Origin: Geodermatophilaceae bacterium NBWT11
Lineage (GTDB): Bacteria > Actinomycetota > Actinomycetes > Mycobacteriales > Geodermatophilaceae
Assembly (NCBI GenBank): GCA_014218215.1
Contig: CP043652.1
Coordinates: 3,658,001 to 3,722,000, forward strand
Direction of reading: 5' to 3'
Length of the DNA stretch: 64,000 bases
The notes under the pieces: model-generated
Databases searched by the model: none
What the model was told of the DNA's origin: nothing
Seen by the model: the letters and a program-made list of their open reading frames with translations, nothing else
Made by a program: the position numbers and the translations under genes
In this document: positions 34,029 through 43,455 of the stretch, piece by piece
How the letters are laid out: each line of letters begins with the position of its first letter
Numbering within the stretch: the first letter of the stretch is position 1

Positions 34029-35468
34029 CTAGGCCTGGTGCTTGCCGCCTTCGGTGTCGTCGGCCTCGCGGCCCAGGGCCGGCTTGGCCAGCGTCTCGGC
34101 GGAGGGGACGGTGTTGACCTGCGGCGGGGTGTCGTCGCGCGAGTCGGACTCGGCGGTGTCCTCGTGGCCACCGTCGCGCCAGCCCAGGTCGGTGTTGGCC
34201 GGGGTGGCGTCCCCGGCGGCGTCCTCGGCCGTCGAGACGGCGGTGCCGCCGTCGGTCTCGGTCACCCCGGTGTCGGCCGGGTTCTCGTCGGAGGTGCTGG
34301 GGGCGTTGCTGCTCGGGCTGCTGGGCACGGGGTCCTCCCGGTAGGCGGGGACGGGGCCGTCGCCGGTGGGCGCGGGCGTCCAGGGGTCGTTCGAGGAGGT
34401 CGAGCGACGGACGACGGCGAAGACGGCGCCACCGACGGCCAGGGCGAGGAGCACCCAGGGCCAGCGACGCGGCTGCTTCTCCAGGCCGACGGACCGCTTG
34501 ACCGAGGTCGAGGTCTTCTCCAGGTCCTTGCCGGCCTTGTGCGCGGCCTTGGCGAGCTCCTTGCGGCGCTTGTCCGCCTTCTTCGAGAGCTTGTCGGCCT
34601 TCTTGCTCACGGCCTTGCGGTTGCTGTCGGCGGCGTCGCGCAGGGCCGCCACCCGGGCGGCGGCCTGGTCACGGGCGGCCTCGGCGGTGGCGACGGCGTC
34701 GGCCCGGGAGGACTTGGCCCGCTCGGCGACCTTCTCGGCCTTCTTGCCGGCGTCCTTCTGCAGGGCGGCGGCCTTCTTGCCGGCGTCCTTCTGCAGGGCC
34801 GCGGCCTTCTTGCCGGCGTCCTCCTGCAGGTGACCGGCCTTCTTGCTGGCCTCCTGCGTGGCGGCGGCGATCGTGCCACCGGCGGCAGCCAGCTGGCCGC
34901 GGGCGTTCTCCAGCACCGGCGTGGCGGCGTCGCGGGCAGCGGCGACCCGCGGGGCCGCGTAGCCCACGGCGGACTCACGGGCCGCCTCCAGACGGGGGGT
35001 GACGTCCTTCTCCAGGGTCTTCTGCGCGCTCTTGACCGCCGACTCCAGCTTCGGACCGGCGGTCTCGCGGACCTCGGCGAGCTTGGGACCCGCGGTGGCG
35101 ACGGCCGTGGCGAGCCCGGCCGCGGCGGTGCCGCGAGCGGCCTCCAGGCGCGGCACGAGGTCCTTCTCGTAGACCTTCTGGGCGTTCTTCAGCTGCGGGG
35201 CCAGCGTCTTCTGCGCGGCCTCGATGCGGGGCTCCAGCGCGTCCCGAGCGGCCTCCAGCTTGGGGCTGACGGCGGCGACGGCGGCCTCCAGCCGCGGCGT
35301 CACGTCCTTCTCGAGGGTCTTCTGCGCGGCCTTGCTGGCGGCCTCGTAGCGCGGGCCGAGCTGCTCCGCGGTGGCCCGACCGGCCTCGGTGACCGCCGAA
35401 CCGATGTGGGCGAGGCCCTCTTGCAGTTCTGCGCCGATGACCTGGGCATGGCTCTTCTTGCGGAACAC
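34029..35468 (-). CDS. Long amphipathic-helix repeat protein with one membrane segment
   Basis: This 479-residue protein is of a type I cannot name. Residues 1-310 are almost entirely Ala/Lys/Glu-rich helix with recurring units ([16 protein letters not shown] twice, [16 protein letters not shown] once, [11 protein letters not shown] in tandem). The repeats have an 11-residue period, as in apolipoprotein- or phasin-like lipid-surface proteins. One membrane helix ([18 protein letters not shown], about residues 345-362) follows a basic stretch. The rest is a long acidic, Pro/Ser/Thr-rich disordered tail. GGAGG precedes the GTG start at 35468. Streptomyces DUF5324-like proteins have a similar build. 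Confidence 0.8.
   Translation of the reverse strand: MFRKKSHAQVIGAELQEGLAHIGSAVTEAGRATAEQLGPRYEAASKAAQKTLEKDVTPRLEAAVAAVSPKLEAARDALEPRIEAAQKTLAPQLKNAQKVYEKDLVPRLEAARGTAAAGLATAVATAGPKLAEVRETAGPKLESAVKSAQKTLEKDVTPRLEAARESAVGYAAPRVAAARDAATPVLENARGQLAAAGGTIAAATQEASKKAGHLQEDAGKKAAALQKDAGKKAAALQKDAGKKAEKVAERAKSSRADAVATAEAARDQAAARVAALRDAADSNRKAVSKKADKLSKKADKRRKELAKAAHKAGKDLEKTSTSVKRSVGLEKQPRRWPWVLLALAVGGAVFAVVRRSTSSNDPWTPAPTGDGPVPAYREDPVPSSPSSNAPSTSDENPADTGVTETDGGTAVSTAEDAAGDATPANTDLGWRDGGHEDTAESDSRDDTPPQVNTVPSAETLAKPALGREADDTEGGKHQA
34741..34839. repeat. Three tandem 33-bp repeats inside the helical-repeat gene
   Basis: Units begin at 34741, 34774 and 34807. The first two differ at one base and the third at a few. 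They encode the 11-residue unit [11 protein letters not shown] on the minus strand, and a decayed fourth unit follows. Confidence 0.9.
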
Positions 35469-35605
35469 TGACGCACCTCCGGGTTGATCGTCTCGGCGGC
35501 CATCCTGCCCGGATCGGGCTCCGGGCACACCCCGAAGCGCCAGGTGTGACCCGTGGCGCTGCCGGGGCGGGCGCCCAGGCGTTCGGCGGGCCGTCCGTGC
35601 CGGGG

Positions 35606-35611
35606 TAATCT
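35606..35611 (+). promoter_or_regulatory. -10 box of the leuS leader
   Basis: TAATCT, the most AT-rich hexamer in its region, followed by 6 nt and the GTG of a leucine-rich leader peptide. Transcription should begin at that GTG. Confidence 0.65.
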
Positions 35612-35617
35612 CGCGGC

Positions 35618-35653
35618 GTGTCCGGTGGACTGCTCCTCCCGAGGCCGTGCTGA
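35618..35653 (+). CDS. Leucine leader peptide upstream of leuS
   Basis: GTG at 35618 opens an 11-codon frame, [11 protein letters not shown], ending in TGA at 35651-35653. Three successive leucine codons (CTG CTC CTC) sit at codons 5-7. The hairpin CCGTGCTGACC/GGTCACCACGG (35645-35655 with 35667-35677, one mismatch) overlaps its end, and an intrinsic terminator follows at 35680-35705. This is the layout of ribosome-mediated attenuation: stalling at the Leu codons when charged tRNA-Leu is scarce would prevent termination before leuS. It is too short to detect by coding statistics, so the support is architectural. Confidence 0.7.
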   Translation: MSGGLLLPRPC

Positions 35654-35677
35654 CCGCTCCCGCCCAGGTCACCACGG
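35645..35677 (+). promoter_or_regulatory. First hairpin of the leuS attenuator
   Basis: 35645-35655 pairs with 35667-35677 at 10 of 11 positions, around an 11-nt loop. The left arm covers the last codons and stop of the leader peptide, so ribosome position decides whether it forms. I could not settle which segment acts as antiterminator. Confidence 0.55.
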
Positions 35678-35679
35678 TC

Positions 35680-35705
35680 ACCCCTCCTGCGTGAGGGGTT
35701 TTTTT
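35680..35705 (+). terminator. Intrinsic terminator (attenuator) in front of leuS
   Basis: A 7-bp stem ACCCCTC/GAGGGGT with a 6-nt loop runs straight into seven T residues. It is the only terminator in the window with a real T run, and it sits 39 nt before leuS. Confidence 0.85.
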
Positions 35706-35744
35706 CTGCCCACCCACCGGCACGCAGCCCCCAGGAGTCCCGCG

Positions 35745-38603
35745 ATGAGCCAGCCCAGCCCCGACGCCGTCCCCGCGCACCGCTACACCCCGGCGCTCGC
35801 CCAGCAGATCGAGCTGGCCTGGCAGGACCGCTGGGAGGCCGAGGGCACGTTCCACACCCCGAACCCGACCGGCCACCTGGCCGCGGGCTTCGAGCGCGTC
35901 GCCGACCGGCCCAAGGCGTTCGTGATGGACATGTTCCCGTACCCCTCGGGGGCCGGGCTGCACGTCGGGCACCCGCTGGGCTACCTGGGCACCGACGTGA
36001 CCAGCCGCTTCCTGCGGATGGACGGGCACAACGTGCTGCACCCGATGGGCTACGACGCCTTCGGTCTGCCGGCCGAGCAGTTCGCCGTCCAGACGGGGCA
36101 GCACCCGCGGGTCACCACCGAGGCCAACATCGCCGCGATCTCGGCGCAGCTGCGCCGGCTGGGCGTCGACCACGACACCCGCCGCACCTTCGCCACGATC
36201 GACCCGGGCTACTACCGGTGGACCCAGTGGATCTTCACCCAGGTCTTCGGTGCCTGGTTCGACACCGCTGCGGACAAGGCCCGGCCCATCGAGGAGCTCG
36301 TCGCCGAGCTGGACGCCGGCACCCGCGAGCCCGACACCAACCCCTTCGACCGCCCCTGGGCGCAGCTGACCGAGGTCGAGCGCCGGCAGGTCGTCGACCT
36401 GCACCGGCTGGCCTACCTGAACCAGGCCCCGGTCAACTGGTGCCCCGGGCTGGGCACGGTGCTCTCCAACGAGGAGGTCACCGCCGACGGGCGGTCCGAG
36501 CGCGGCAACTTCCCGGTCTTCCGGCGTCCGCTGACCCAGTGGATGATGCGGATCACCGCCTACTCCGAGCGGCTGCTGGCCGACCTGGACCGGCTGGAGT
36601 GGTCGGACTCGCTGAAGCAGATGCAGCGCAACTGGATCGGCCGCTCCACCGGCGCCCGGGTCCGGTTCGGTGACATCGAGGTCTTCACCACCCGCCCGGA
36701 CACCCTGTTCGGCGCCACCTACCTGGTGCTGGCCCCCGAGCACCCGCTGGTCGACGCACTGACCGCCGGGTCCTGGCCCGCGGACGCCGACCCGCGCTGG
36801 ACGGCCGGCGCGGCCACCCCGGCCGAGGCGGTCGCGGCCTACCAGCTGCAGGCCTCCCGCCGCTCGGAGATGGACCGTCAGGCCGAGGGCCGGGACAAGA
36901 CCGGAGTCTGGCTGGGGACGACGGCGGTCAACCCGCTGACCGGCCGCGACCTGCCGGTCTTCATCGCCGACTACGTCCTGACCGGCTACGGCACCGGCGC
37001 GATCATGGCCGTGCCGGGGGAGGACACCCGCGACTTCGAGTTCGCGGAGGCGTTCGGGCTGCCCGTGGTCCGCACCGTGCAGCCCCCGGAGGACTTCGCC
37101 GGCGGTGCCTACACCGGGTCCGGCCCCATGATCAACAGCTCCAACGACCAGCTGTCGCTGGACGGGCTGGACAAGGCCACCGCGATCGCCACCGTCACCG
37201 AGTGGCTGGTCGCGGGTGGGCACGGTGAGTCGACGACGACCTACAAGCTGCGCGACTGGCTGTTCAGCCGGCAGCGCTACTGGGGCGAGCCGTTCCCGAT
37301 CGTCTACGCCGTCGACGGTCCCGACGCCGGCCTGCCGGTCGCCGTCCCGGCCGACCAGCTGCCGGTGCTGCTGCCCGACGTCGACGACTACTCCCCGAAG
37401 ACCTTCGCCGACGACGACGCCACCTCCGCCCCCGAGCCGCCGCTGTCCCGGGCGACCGAGTGGACGACGGCCACCCTGGACCTGGGCGGCGGGCCGCGGG
37501 AGTACCGGCGCGAGACCAACACGATGCCCAACTGGGCCGGCTCCTGCTGGTACTACCTGCGCTACCTGGACCCGGCCGACGACGAGCAGTTCGTCGACCC
37601 GTCGCTGGAGGCCTACTGGATGGGCCCCCGCTCCGAGGGCGACGTCGGTGGCGTGGACCTGTACGTCGGCGGTGTCGAGCACGCCGTCCTGCACCTGCTG
37701 TACGCCCGGTTCTGGCACAAGGTGCTCTTCGACCTGGGCCACGTGTCCTCCGAGGAGCCCTTCCGCCGGCTGGTGAACCAGGGCTACATCTCGGCCTACG
37801 CCTACACCGACTCCCGGGGCTTCTACGTGCCCGCGGCCGACGTCGTGGAGCGGGACGGTGCCTTCTTCTACGAGGACCAGCCGGTCGACCGTGAGTACGG
37901 GAAGATCGGCAAGAGCCTGAAGAACATGGTCACCCCCGACGAGATGATCGGGGCCTACGGCGCCGACACCTTCCGGGTCTACGAGATGTCCACCGGTCCG
38001 CTGGAGCAGTCCCGCCCGTGGGACACCAAGGCCGTCGTCGGGTCGCAGCGGCTGCTGCAGCGGGTCTGGCGGGTGGTGGTCGACGAGACCACCGGTGAGG
38101 TCCGCGCGGGCGAGGACGCCCTGCCCGTGGACACCGCCAAGGCCCTGCACCGCGCGGTGGACGGGGTCCGGGACGGGCTGGCCACGCTGCGCTTCAACGT
38201 GGCCATCGCCCGGATCGCCGAGCTGACCAACCACCTGACCCAGGCCTACGGGCAGGCCGGGCCGGTGCCGCGGCAGGTCTGCGAGTGGCTGACCCTGCTG
38301 GTCTCCCCGCTGGCCCCCCACGTGGCCGACGAGCTGTGGTCGAGGCTGAGTCACGACGGGTCCGCTGCCTGGACGCCGTTCCCGGTCGCCGACCCGGCGC
38401 TGCTGGTGGACGACACCGTGACCGTGGTCGTCCAGGTCAACGGCAAGGTGCGGGCCCAGGTCGCGGTGCCGGCCGACGCCGATGCCGCGGCACTGGAGGC
38501 AGCAGCCCGGGCCGACGAGCGGATCGTCGGTCAGCTGGAGGGGAAGACCGTCCGCCGGGTCATCGCGGTGCCCGGGCGGCTGGTCAACTTCGTGGTGGGC
38601 TGA
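35745..38603 (+). CDS. leuS: Leucyl-tRNA synthetase
   Basis: This 952-residue class I synthetase has the HIGH motif as HVGH in [16 protein letters not shown] (about residue 72) and the KMSKS motif as KIGKS followed by [27 protein letters not shown] is characteristic, and a CP1 editing domain lies between the motifs ([20 protein letters not shown] contains the editing Asp). AGGAG precedes the ATG at 35745. Expression is probably controlled by the leader-peptide attenuator just upstream. Its last 20 bases overlap the converging F420-type oxidoreductase gene. In mycobacteria leuS lies elsewhere, so it looks inserted into the lipA-lipB interval. Confidence 0.97.
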   Translation: MSQPSPDAVPAHRYTPALAQQIELAWQDRWEAEGTFHTPNPTGHLAAGFERVADRPKAFVMDMFPYPSGAGLHVGHPLGYLGTDVTSRFLRMDGHNVLHPMGYDAFGLPAEQFAVQTGQHPRVTTEANIAAISAQLRRLGVDHDTRRTFATIDPGYYRWTQWIFTQVFGAWFDTAADKARPIEELVAELDAGTREPDTNPFDRPWAQLTEVERRQVVDLHRLAYLNQAPVNWCPGLGTVLSNEEVTADGRSERGNFPVFRRPLTQWMMRITAYSERLLADLDRLEWSDSLKQMQRNWIGRSTGARVRFGDIEVFTTRPDTLFGATYLVLAPEHPLVDALTAGSWPADADPRWTAGAATPAEAVAAYQLQASRRSEMDRQAEGRDKTGVWLGTTAVNPLTGRDLPVFIADYVLTGYGTGAIMAVPGEDTRDFEFAEAFGLPVVRTVQPPEDFAGGAYTGSGPMINSSNDQLSLDGLDKATAIATVTEWLVAGGHGESTTTYKLRDWLFSRQRYWGEPFPIVYAVDGPDAGLPVAVPADQLPVLLPDVDDYSPKTFADDDATSAPEPPLSRATEWTTATLDLGGGPREYRRETNTMPNWAGSCWYYLRYLDPADDEQFVDPSLEAYWMGPRSEGDVGGVDLYVGGVEHAVLHLLYARFWHKVLFDLGHVSSEEPFRRLVNQGYISAYAYTDSRGFYVPAADVVERDGAFFYEDQPVDREYGKIGKSLKNMVTPDEMIGAYGADTFRVYEMSTGPLEQSRPWDTKAVVGSQRLLQRVWRVVVDETTGEVRAGEDALPVDTAKALHRAVDGVRDGLATLRFNVAIARIAELTNHLTQAYGQAGPVPRQVCEWLTLLVSPLAPHVADELWSRLSHDGSAAWTPFPVADPALLVDDTVTVVVQVNGKVRAQVAVPADADAAALEAAARADERIVGQLEGKTVRRVIAVPGRLVNFVVG

Positions 38604-39009
38604 CCTCGGCCCCCTCGGGGGCCGGGTCGGCCGGGCGGACCTCGATGCCGACGCCGAGCGGCCCCCGGCGCCCCGCGCGCCGGGCCGCCAGGCTCGAGCC
38701 GAGCCGGGAGAGCCGGTACTGCCACCCGTAGCGGTCGGCCATCGCCGCGTCCAAGCGGGGCCAGGCGTCGGCGGGCAGCAGCGTCGCCGTGCCGCGCACG
38801 TGCGGCCCGCGGACCCGGCCGCGGGCGTCGCAGTCGGCGAGCAGCACGTCGACCGTGTGCCGGATCCGCTTGACCTTGCCGGCCCCGGGGTTGGTCCAGA
38901 CCAGGCGCGCCTCGCCGTCGAGGGCACACCAGACGGGGGTGGTGACGGGCGTCCCGGTGCGGCGGTAGGTGGTCAGCGCGACGTAGCGGCCGGCCGGGAG
39001 CCCGCTCAT
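38584..39009 (-). CDS. PPOX-class F420-dependent oxidoreductase-like protein
   Basis: This 141-residue split-barrel flavin/deazaflavin-binding protein begins [20 protein letters not shown]. It continues with [26 protein letters not shown] and [17 protein letters not shown], matching the short F420-binding PPOX proteins. It probably reduces an unknown substrate with F420H2. The ATG overlaps the lipB stop by four bases, so the two are co-translated. The 3' end overlaps leuS tail to tail by 20 bp. The cofactor is inferred from the family. Confidence 0.85.
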   Translation of the reverse strand: MSGLPAGRYVALTTYRRTGTPVTTPVWCALDGEARLVWTNPGAGKVKRIRHTVDVLLADCDARGRVRGPHVRGTATLLPADAWPRLDAAMADRYGWQYRLSRLGSSLAARRAGRRGPLGVGIEVRPADPAPEGAEVSPPRS

Positions 39010-39650
39010 CCGACGAGAGTCGGGGTGAGCACGGCGCGCATCGCGGCCTCGACCGGGTCCAGCAGCTCGGCCACCGGGACGTCGCGACCCAGCTCGGCGG
39101 TCAGCGAGGTGACCCCGGCGTCGACGATCCCGCACGGGATGATGCTGCCGAAGCCGGCGGACAGGTCGGGGTCGCAGTTCAGCGCGAAACCGTGCATGGT
39201 CACGCCCTTGGCCACCCGGACGCCGATCGCGGCGATCTTGCGGTCGGGCCCGCGCTCGTCGGCCCGCACCCACACCCCGCTGCGGCCCTCGACCTGCTCG
39301 ACGGTGACGCCGAGGTCGGCGCACACGCCCATGAGGGCCACCTCGAGGCGGCGGACGTGGGCCACGACGTCGACCGGGTCGGGCAGCGCCACGATGGGGT
39401 AGCCGACGAGCTGACCGGGGCCGTGCCAGGTGATCTTGCCGCCCCGGTCGACGTCGACGACCGGGGTGCCGTCCTGGGGCTTCTCGTGGTCCAGCGTGCG
39501 GCGGCCGGCGGTGTAGACCGACGGGTGCTCCAGCAGCAGCATCGTGTCCGGGCCGGTGCCGGCCACCCGCGCGGCGTGCAGCTCGCGCTGGCGGGCCCAG
39601 GCCTGCTCGTAGTCGACGGTCCCTGCCCGCACCACCTGCAACTCGGTCAC
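39006..39650 (-). CDS. lipB: Octanoyl-ACP:protein transferase
   Basis: This enzyme moves octanoyl from acyl carrier protein onto lipoyl domains, the step before LipA. It has 214 residues. Motifs are [15 protein letters not shown], the [18 protein letters not shown] core, the catalytic Lys in [22 protein letters not shown] and the catalytic Cys in [14 protein letters not shown]. The GTG at 39650 lies 7 nt behind a TAGGCT -10 box, indicating a leaderless message. The end overlaps the PPOX gene start. Confidence 0.95.
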   Translation of the reverse strand: MTELQVVRAGTVDYEQAWARQRELHAARVAGTGPDTMLLLEHPSVYTAGRRTLDHEKPQDGTPVVDVDRGGKITWHGPGQLVGYPIVALPDPVDVVAHVRRLEVALMGVCADLGVTVEQVEGRSGVWVRADERGPDRKIAAIGVRVAKGVTMHGFALNCDPDLSAGFGSIIPCGIVDAGVTSLTAELGRDVPVAELLDPVEAAMRAVLTPTLVG

Positions 39651-39657
39651 GGGGTCC

Positions 39658-39663
39658 AGCCTA
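39658..39663 (-). promoter_or_regulatory. -10 box of lipB (leaderless type)
   Basis: TAGGCT on the minus strand, 7 nt before GTG 39650. Confidence 0.6.
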
Positions 39664-39690
39664 GGCCCGGCCCGAGGCCGGTGGGCCGGG

Positions 39691-40440
39691 TCACCGCAGC
39701 CGCCGGGGGACGATCCGGGTCTCGGTCACCTCGGTGCCGTCCTCGGGTTGGCCCGGGGTGCGCTCGACGTGCCAGCCCGAGACGCCCGGCCGGTCGGCGA
39801 CCGCCTCGACGAGCTCGGTGCCCATGTAGACCAGACCCACGCCGTCCTCGCTGGCGTACCCGGCGGGCAGCGTCCGGTCCCCGACCCACTGCCGGTAGCG
39901 CGGCCTGCGGTGGGGCTCGGAGTCGTGGTGCACCGAGGTGGAGAACGGCAGCAGCCCCAGGGCGTCGGTCACCGGTGCGAGGTCGGGGCCGAAGGAGTCG
40001 GTGCTGCCCCCGGTGTGCCAGCAGATCGCCCCGGCGGACACCCCGCCGAGCACCACCCCCGCCCGCCACGCCTCGGCGAACACCTCGTCCAGCCCGTGGG
40101 CGCGCCACACCGCCAGCAGGTTCACCACGCTGCCGCCACCCACCCACACCACGTCCTGGGCGAGCAGGTGCGCCCCCACGTCGGCCACCGTCGGCATCGG
40201 GAACAGGCTCAGGTGGGAGACCTCGACGTCCCGGCCGGCGAAGGCCGCGTAGAAGGCCCCCACCCGGGCCGGGTCGTCGCCGGTGGCGGTGGCCAGGTGG
40301 CAGATCCGTGGCCGGGAGGGGGCTCCGGCCAGGGAGAAGGCCAGGTCGAACACCGGCCCGGGGGACCAGTCGTACGGGCCGCGGCCGCGGGAGTCGAAGC
40401 CGATGCTGGTGGCCAGCACGGTCGGGGCGGACGCCGTCAC
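39691..40440 (-). CDS. Peptidase E-like (S51) / class-I amidotransferase-like protein
   Basis: This 249-residue protein has the S51 hallmarks [21 protein letters not shown] and a nucleophilic Ser in [11 protein letters not shown]. Peptidase E cleaves Asp-X dipeptides, and related proteins handle cyanophycin. Residues after the nucleophile are compatible with activity, but the specificity is unknown. The GTG start overlaps the FAD-oxidoreductase stop by four bases, so the two form a two-gene operon. Confidence 0.82.
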   Translation of the reverse strand: MTASAPTVLATSIGFDSRGRGPYDWSPGPVFDLAFSLAGAPSRPRICHLATATGDDPARVGAFYAAFAGRDVEVSHLSLFPMPTVADVGAHLLAQDVVWVGGGSVVNLLAVWRAHGLDEVFAEAWRAGVVLGGVSAGAICWHTGGSTDSFGPDLAPVTDALGLLPFSTSVHHDSEPHRRPRYRQWVGDRTLPAGYASEDGVGLVYMGTELVEAVADRPGVSGWHVERTPGQPEDGTEVTETRIVPRRLR

Positions 40441-41681
40441 CGGCCGTCCCCCACCGGTCGCAGCCGCCGCAGCACGGCCCGCGCCGTCCGCGCACCACTG
40501 GCCATCGCGCCCTGGATCGACGGGGTGTCCCGGTGGTCGCCGCAGACGTAGAGCCCACCGCCCAGGTCGATCGGCTGCCGGGAGCGCAGCGGGACGGTGA
40601 CCGCCGGCTGGGCGCCGGTGACGGTGACGCTGGTGAGGTGCTCGAGGTCGGCCACGGACACGCCCTGGGCCTGCGCCACCTCGGCCCGCACCTCGGCCTC
40701 GCTGGTGGGGGCCAGCGTGGAACTCGCGACCAGGGCGCGCCCGTCGGGGCTGTAGGCCGGCTGGGCGTCGCTGACCACGACGGAGTTCACCAACCGCCCG
40801 CCCGGCTGCCCCAGCACGATCAGCGGCTCGTCCCACGGTGAGGCGGGCAGGACGTGCAGGTGCGTGGTGACCTGGCGGGGTGCCGAGGCGGGCAGGGGGG
40901 CGAGCAGGCGGGCCGCGGTGTCGGGGTCGGTGGCGACCACGACGGCACCGGCGGTGATCGTGCCGGCGCTGGTGCGGACCCGGTCGCCGGACACCTCGAG
41001 CACCTCGGTGGACAGGTGCCGGACCTCGGGGGGCAACCGGTCGGCCAGCTGCTCGCCGATCGCCCGCATGCCCCGGGCGGGCAGCCCGATGCGGCCGCGG
41101 ACGAAGCTGCGCCACAGCAGGTCGAGGTAGCGGCTGGAGGTGGTCAGCTCCGACTCCAGCAGCACGCCGGACAGGAACGGCCGGAAGAACCGTTCCAGGG
41201 CGTCCTCGCCGACCCGGGCCCGGCGCAGCGCCTCCTCGGCGGTGCGCTCGCGGGCGTGCAGCAGCCGGTCGACGGGCAGGTACCCGGCCCGGGCGGAGAA
41301 CGCCCCGATGGCCGCCTCCTGCAGCAGGTTGCCCAGGGGGGCGCGCACGGTGTCCAGCGTCGCCTGCGGGTGCTTGCGGGGGTCGACGACCCGGTGCGGG
41401 GTGCCGTCCACCCGGACGATCGCCCCGGTCCAGAACCAGCCCAGGTCCAACGCGGTCAGGTCGAGGTCCGCGGCCACGCGGGGGTAGCCGGTGTTGAGCA
41501 CCTGGAAGCCGCGGTCGACCAGGAAGCCGTCGACCTCCTCGGTGGTCACCCGCCCGCCCACGTGGGCGGCGGCGTCGACCAGGTGGACGTCGCGGCCGGC
41601 CGCGCTCAGCCGGGTGGCCACCGACAGCCCGGCGAGCCCGGCACCGACGACGACGACCTCGGCACGACCAGGCAACGACAT
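40437..41681 (-). CDS. FAD-dependent amine-oxidase-like oxidoreductase
   Basis: This 414-residue flavoprotein opens with VVVVGAGLAGLSVATRLSAAG (Rossmann FAD loop) and VHLVDAAAHVGGRVTT. It ends with the C-terminal FAD segment GLYVCGDHRDTPSIQGAMAS. This is the NAD(P)-binding/protoporphyrinogen-oxidase or phytoene-desaturase-like group, whose members oxidise amines, porphyrinogens or carotenoid precursors. No carotenoid genes are adjacent. The ATG follows a TAGGTT -10 box by 6 nt (leaderless). It forms an operon with the peptidase-E-like gene. Confidence 0.85.
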   Translation of the reverse strand: MSLPGRAEVVVVGAGLAGLSVATRLSAAGRDVHLVDAAAHVGGRVTTEEVDGFLVDRGFQVLNTGYPRVAADLDLTALDLGWFWTGAIVRVDGTPHRVVDPRKHPQATLDTVRAPLGNLLQEAAIGAFSARAGYLPVDRLLHARERTAEEALRRARVGEDALERFFRPFLSGVLLESELTTSSRYLDLLWRSFVRGRIGLPARGMRAIGEQLADRLPPEVRHLSTEVLEVSGDRVRTSAGTITAGAVVVATDPDTAARLLAPLPASAPRQVTTHLHVLPASPWDEPLIVLGQPGGRLVNSVVVSDAQPAYSPDGRALVASSTLAPTSEAEVRAEVAQAQGVSVADLEHLTSVTVTGAQPAVTVPLRSRQPIDLGGGLYVCGDHRDTPSIQGAMASGARTARAVLRRLRPVGDGR

Positions 41682-41687
41682 GCCCCG

Positions 41688-41693
41688 AACCTA
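41688..41693 (-). promoter_or_regulatory. -10 box of the FAD-oxidoreductase gene (leaderless type)
   Basis: TAGGTT on the minus strand, 6 nt before ATG 41681. Confidence 0.6.
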
Positions 41694-41787
41694 GGCGTCC
41701 GGACGCCGGACGACCTCCCGGCGCAACCGGTCTGTGGACGGCGCCGGGACCTGTGGACGACGGACGACGGGTGTCTGCCCGGGGCCC

Positions 41788-41793
41788 TAGCGT
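41788..41793 (+). promoter_or_regulatory. -10 box of the kinase gene (leaderless type)
   Basis: TAGCGT, 7 nt, then GTG 41801. Divergent from the leaderless promoter at 41688-41693. Confidence 0.6.
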
Positions 41794-41800
41794 CCGGCCG

Positions 41801-43444
41801 GTGTCCACCCCTGAGGCTCCCGACCCGGTCCGGCGCCGGACCCCCGTCGTGCCCGGCTACGTGCTGGAGGAACGGCTGGGCCGCGGCGGCACCGGGGAGG
41901 TCTGGCGGGCCCGCCCCCGTGGCGGTGGACCCCCGGTGGCGGTCAAGGTGCTGGTACGAGGCGACCCCGACCGGCAGACCCGTGAGGCCGAGCTCCTCGG
42001 GCAGCTGGACCACCCGCACCTGGTGGCGCTGCACGAGGTGGTCCGGCGCGAGGTGCGTGGCGGCCCGGCCGAGGTCTCCCTGGTGCTGGACCTCCTGGAG
42101 GGCGGCAGCCTGGCCCAGCTGCTGGCGCGGCGGGGCCGGCTGCGCCCGGGGGAGGTGGTCACCGCCGTGGCACCGGTCGCCGCGGCGCTCGCCCACGCCC
42201 ACGAGCGGGGCATCGTGCACGGGGACCTCGCGCCGGGCAACGTCGTCTTCACCGCCGAGGGGCGTCCGGTGCTCACCGACCTCGGCGTCGGACGGGTGCT
42301 GGGGGAGGACGGTGACACCGGGGGCGTCACCCCGCCCTACGTCGACCCGGTGGTCGCCCGGGGCGGGGCACCGGGTCCGGCCTCGGACGTCTTCGGGGTG
42401 GCCGCGGCCGCCTTCCACGCGCTCACCGGGGTGCCGCCGTGGAACGCCGCGGGGCCGGCGGACACCCTCACGGTGGCGGCGGTAGGGGAGGTGCCCGACC
42501 TGGCCCTGCTGGCCCCCGAGGCGCCTCCCGAGCTGATCGCGGTGGTCGTCCGCGGTCTGTCACCGCACCCGCACCTGCGGGGAACGGCAGCCGCGTTCGC
42601 GTTGGACCTGCGGCACGCCTGCAGACCCGAACGGATCGCCATGCCCCGCACCGGGGTGCCCGACGCCGACCTGGCGCGCACCGGGCAGGTCTCCCGGACG
42701 GAGCTGACCCACCAGGTCCGGCGGCCCCAGCGGGCGCACGCAGCCCCGGCGGGGGAGGGGCGGGTGGCCCGGTGGCGGCGGACCGGTGCCGACCGGGTGG
42801 ACGGACCCCGGGTGGTCGCGGTCACCCGCCGCGTGGGCGGCGCCCTGGGGGCGGTGGCACTGGTGGTGGGTGCCGTCTGGCTGGGGGTGCAGTGGGGAGG
42901 CACCGGCCGGGCCGACCCGGTGCCGGCGGCGCAGCAGGCCGCGGTGGCCCCGACACCGACAGCGAACCAGGCCACCACGAGCGCACCCGCTCCCACCCCG
43001 GGGCCCGTGCCGACAGCCACCCCTGCGCCGGCCGACGACACGGCGACACCGACGGACGAGGCGGGGTGGCGGGCCGTCCTCGAGCAGCTGTACCAGCGCC
43101 GGGCCACCGCCCTGGTGGACGGGACCGCGGACCGCTTGGACGGCGTCTACACGGCTGACAGCCCGCTGGGGGCCCAGGACACCGCCTGGCTGGAGGAGCT
43201 GACGGTGTCGGGGGCGGACCTGCAGTCGTTCTCACCCCGGGTGCTGGCGGTGACCGGCGTCCAGGTGCTGCCGGACGGGTCGGGGGCCACGGTGCAGCTG
43301 GTGGACGAGGTGCCCGGCTACGCGCTCCGGGGTGCCGACGGCGCGCACCAGGACGTCGCTGCCCGGGGAGGGGCCGCGGTGGCCCTCACCCTGGCCCGCA
43401 CCCCGGACGGCTGGCGCATCGACACCGCGGTGGCCACCGGGTGA
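41801..43444 (+). CDS. Eukaryotic-type Ser/Thr protein kinase, atypical, membrane-anchored
   Basis: This 547-residue protein has a kinase domain at residues 20-280: the Gly loop GRGGTGEVW, the ATP lysine in VAVKVL and an alphaC Glu in REAELLGQL. The catalytic loop reads HGDLAPGN (about residue 140) instead of HRDLKPxN, and the DFG motif reads DLG. Asp, Asn and the ATP lysine are kept, so weak or unusual activity is possible. One membrane helix (about residues 346-364) leads to a Pro/Thr-rich linker. The extracytoplasmic domain of about 130 residues (WRAVLEQLYQRRATALVDG) resembles an NTF2-like fold. No phosphatase or FHA gene is adjacent. Confidence 0.85.
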   Translation: MSTPEAPDPVRRRTPVVPGYVLEERLGRGGTGEVWRARPRGGGPPVAVKVLVRGDPDRQTREAELLGQLDHPHLVALHEVVRREVRGGPAEVSLVLDLLEGGSLAQLLARRGRLRPGEVVTAVAPVAAALAHAHERGIVHGDLAPGNVVFTAEGRPVLTDLGVGRVLGEDGDTGGVTPPYVDPVVARGGAPGPASDVFGVAAAAFHALTGVPPWNAAGPADTLTVAAVGEVPDLALLAPEAPPELIAVVVRGLSPHPHLRGTAAAFALDLRHACRPERIAMPRTGVPDADLARTGQVSRTELTHQVRRPQRAHAAPAGEGRVARWRRTGADRVDGPRVVAVTRRVGGALGAVALVVGAVWLGVQWGGTGRADPVPAAQQAAVAPTPTANQATTSAPAPTPGPVPTATPAPADDTATPTDEAGWRAVLEQLYQRRATALVDGTADRLDGVYTADSPLGAQDTAWLEELTVSGADLQSFSPRVLAVTGVQVLPDGSGATVQLVDEVPGYALRGADGAHQDVAARGGAAVALTLARTPDGWRIDTAVATG

Positions 43445-43455
43445 CGCCGCCGGGG

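Noticed and set aside
34741-34839. CRISPR-like tandem repeat
   Set aside because: The 33-bp units are directly adjacent without spacers and stay in frame as protein repeats.
35473-35744. T-box riboswitch upstream of leuS
   Set aside because: No T-box core sequence is recognisable. The Leu-rich leader peptide and small terminator fit ribosome-mediated attenuation better.
34029-38927. A 1632-codon open frame on the minus strand running through leuS
   Set aside because: Only its last 480 codons (the helical-repeat protein) are real. The rest is an open shadow of leuS caused by high GC, with no family resemblance.
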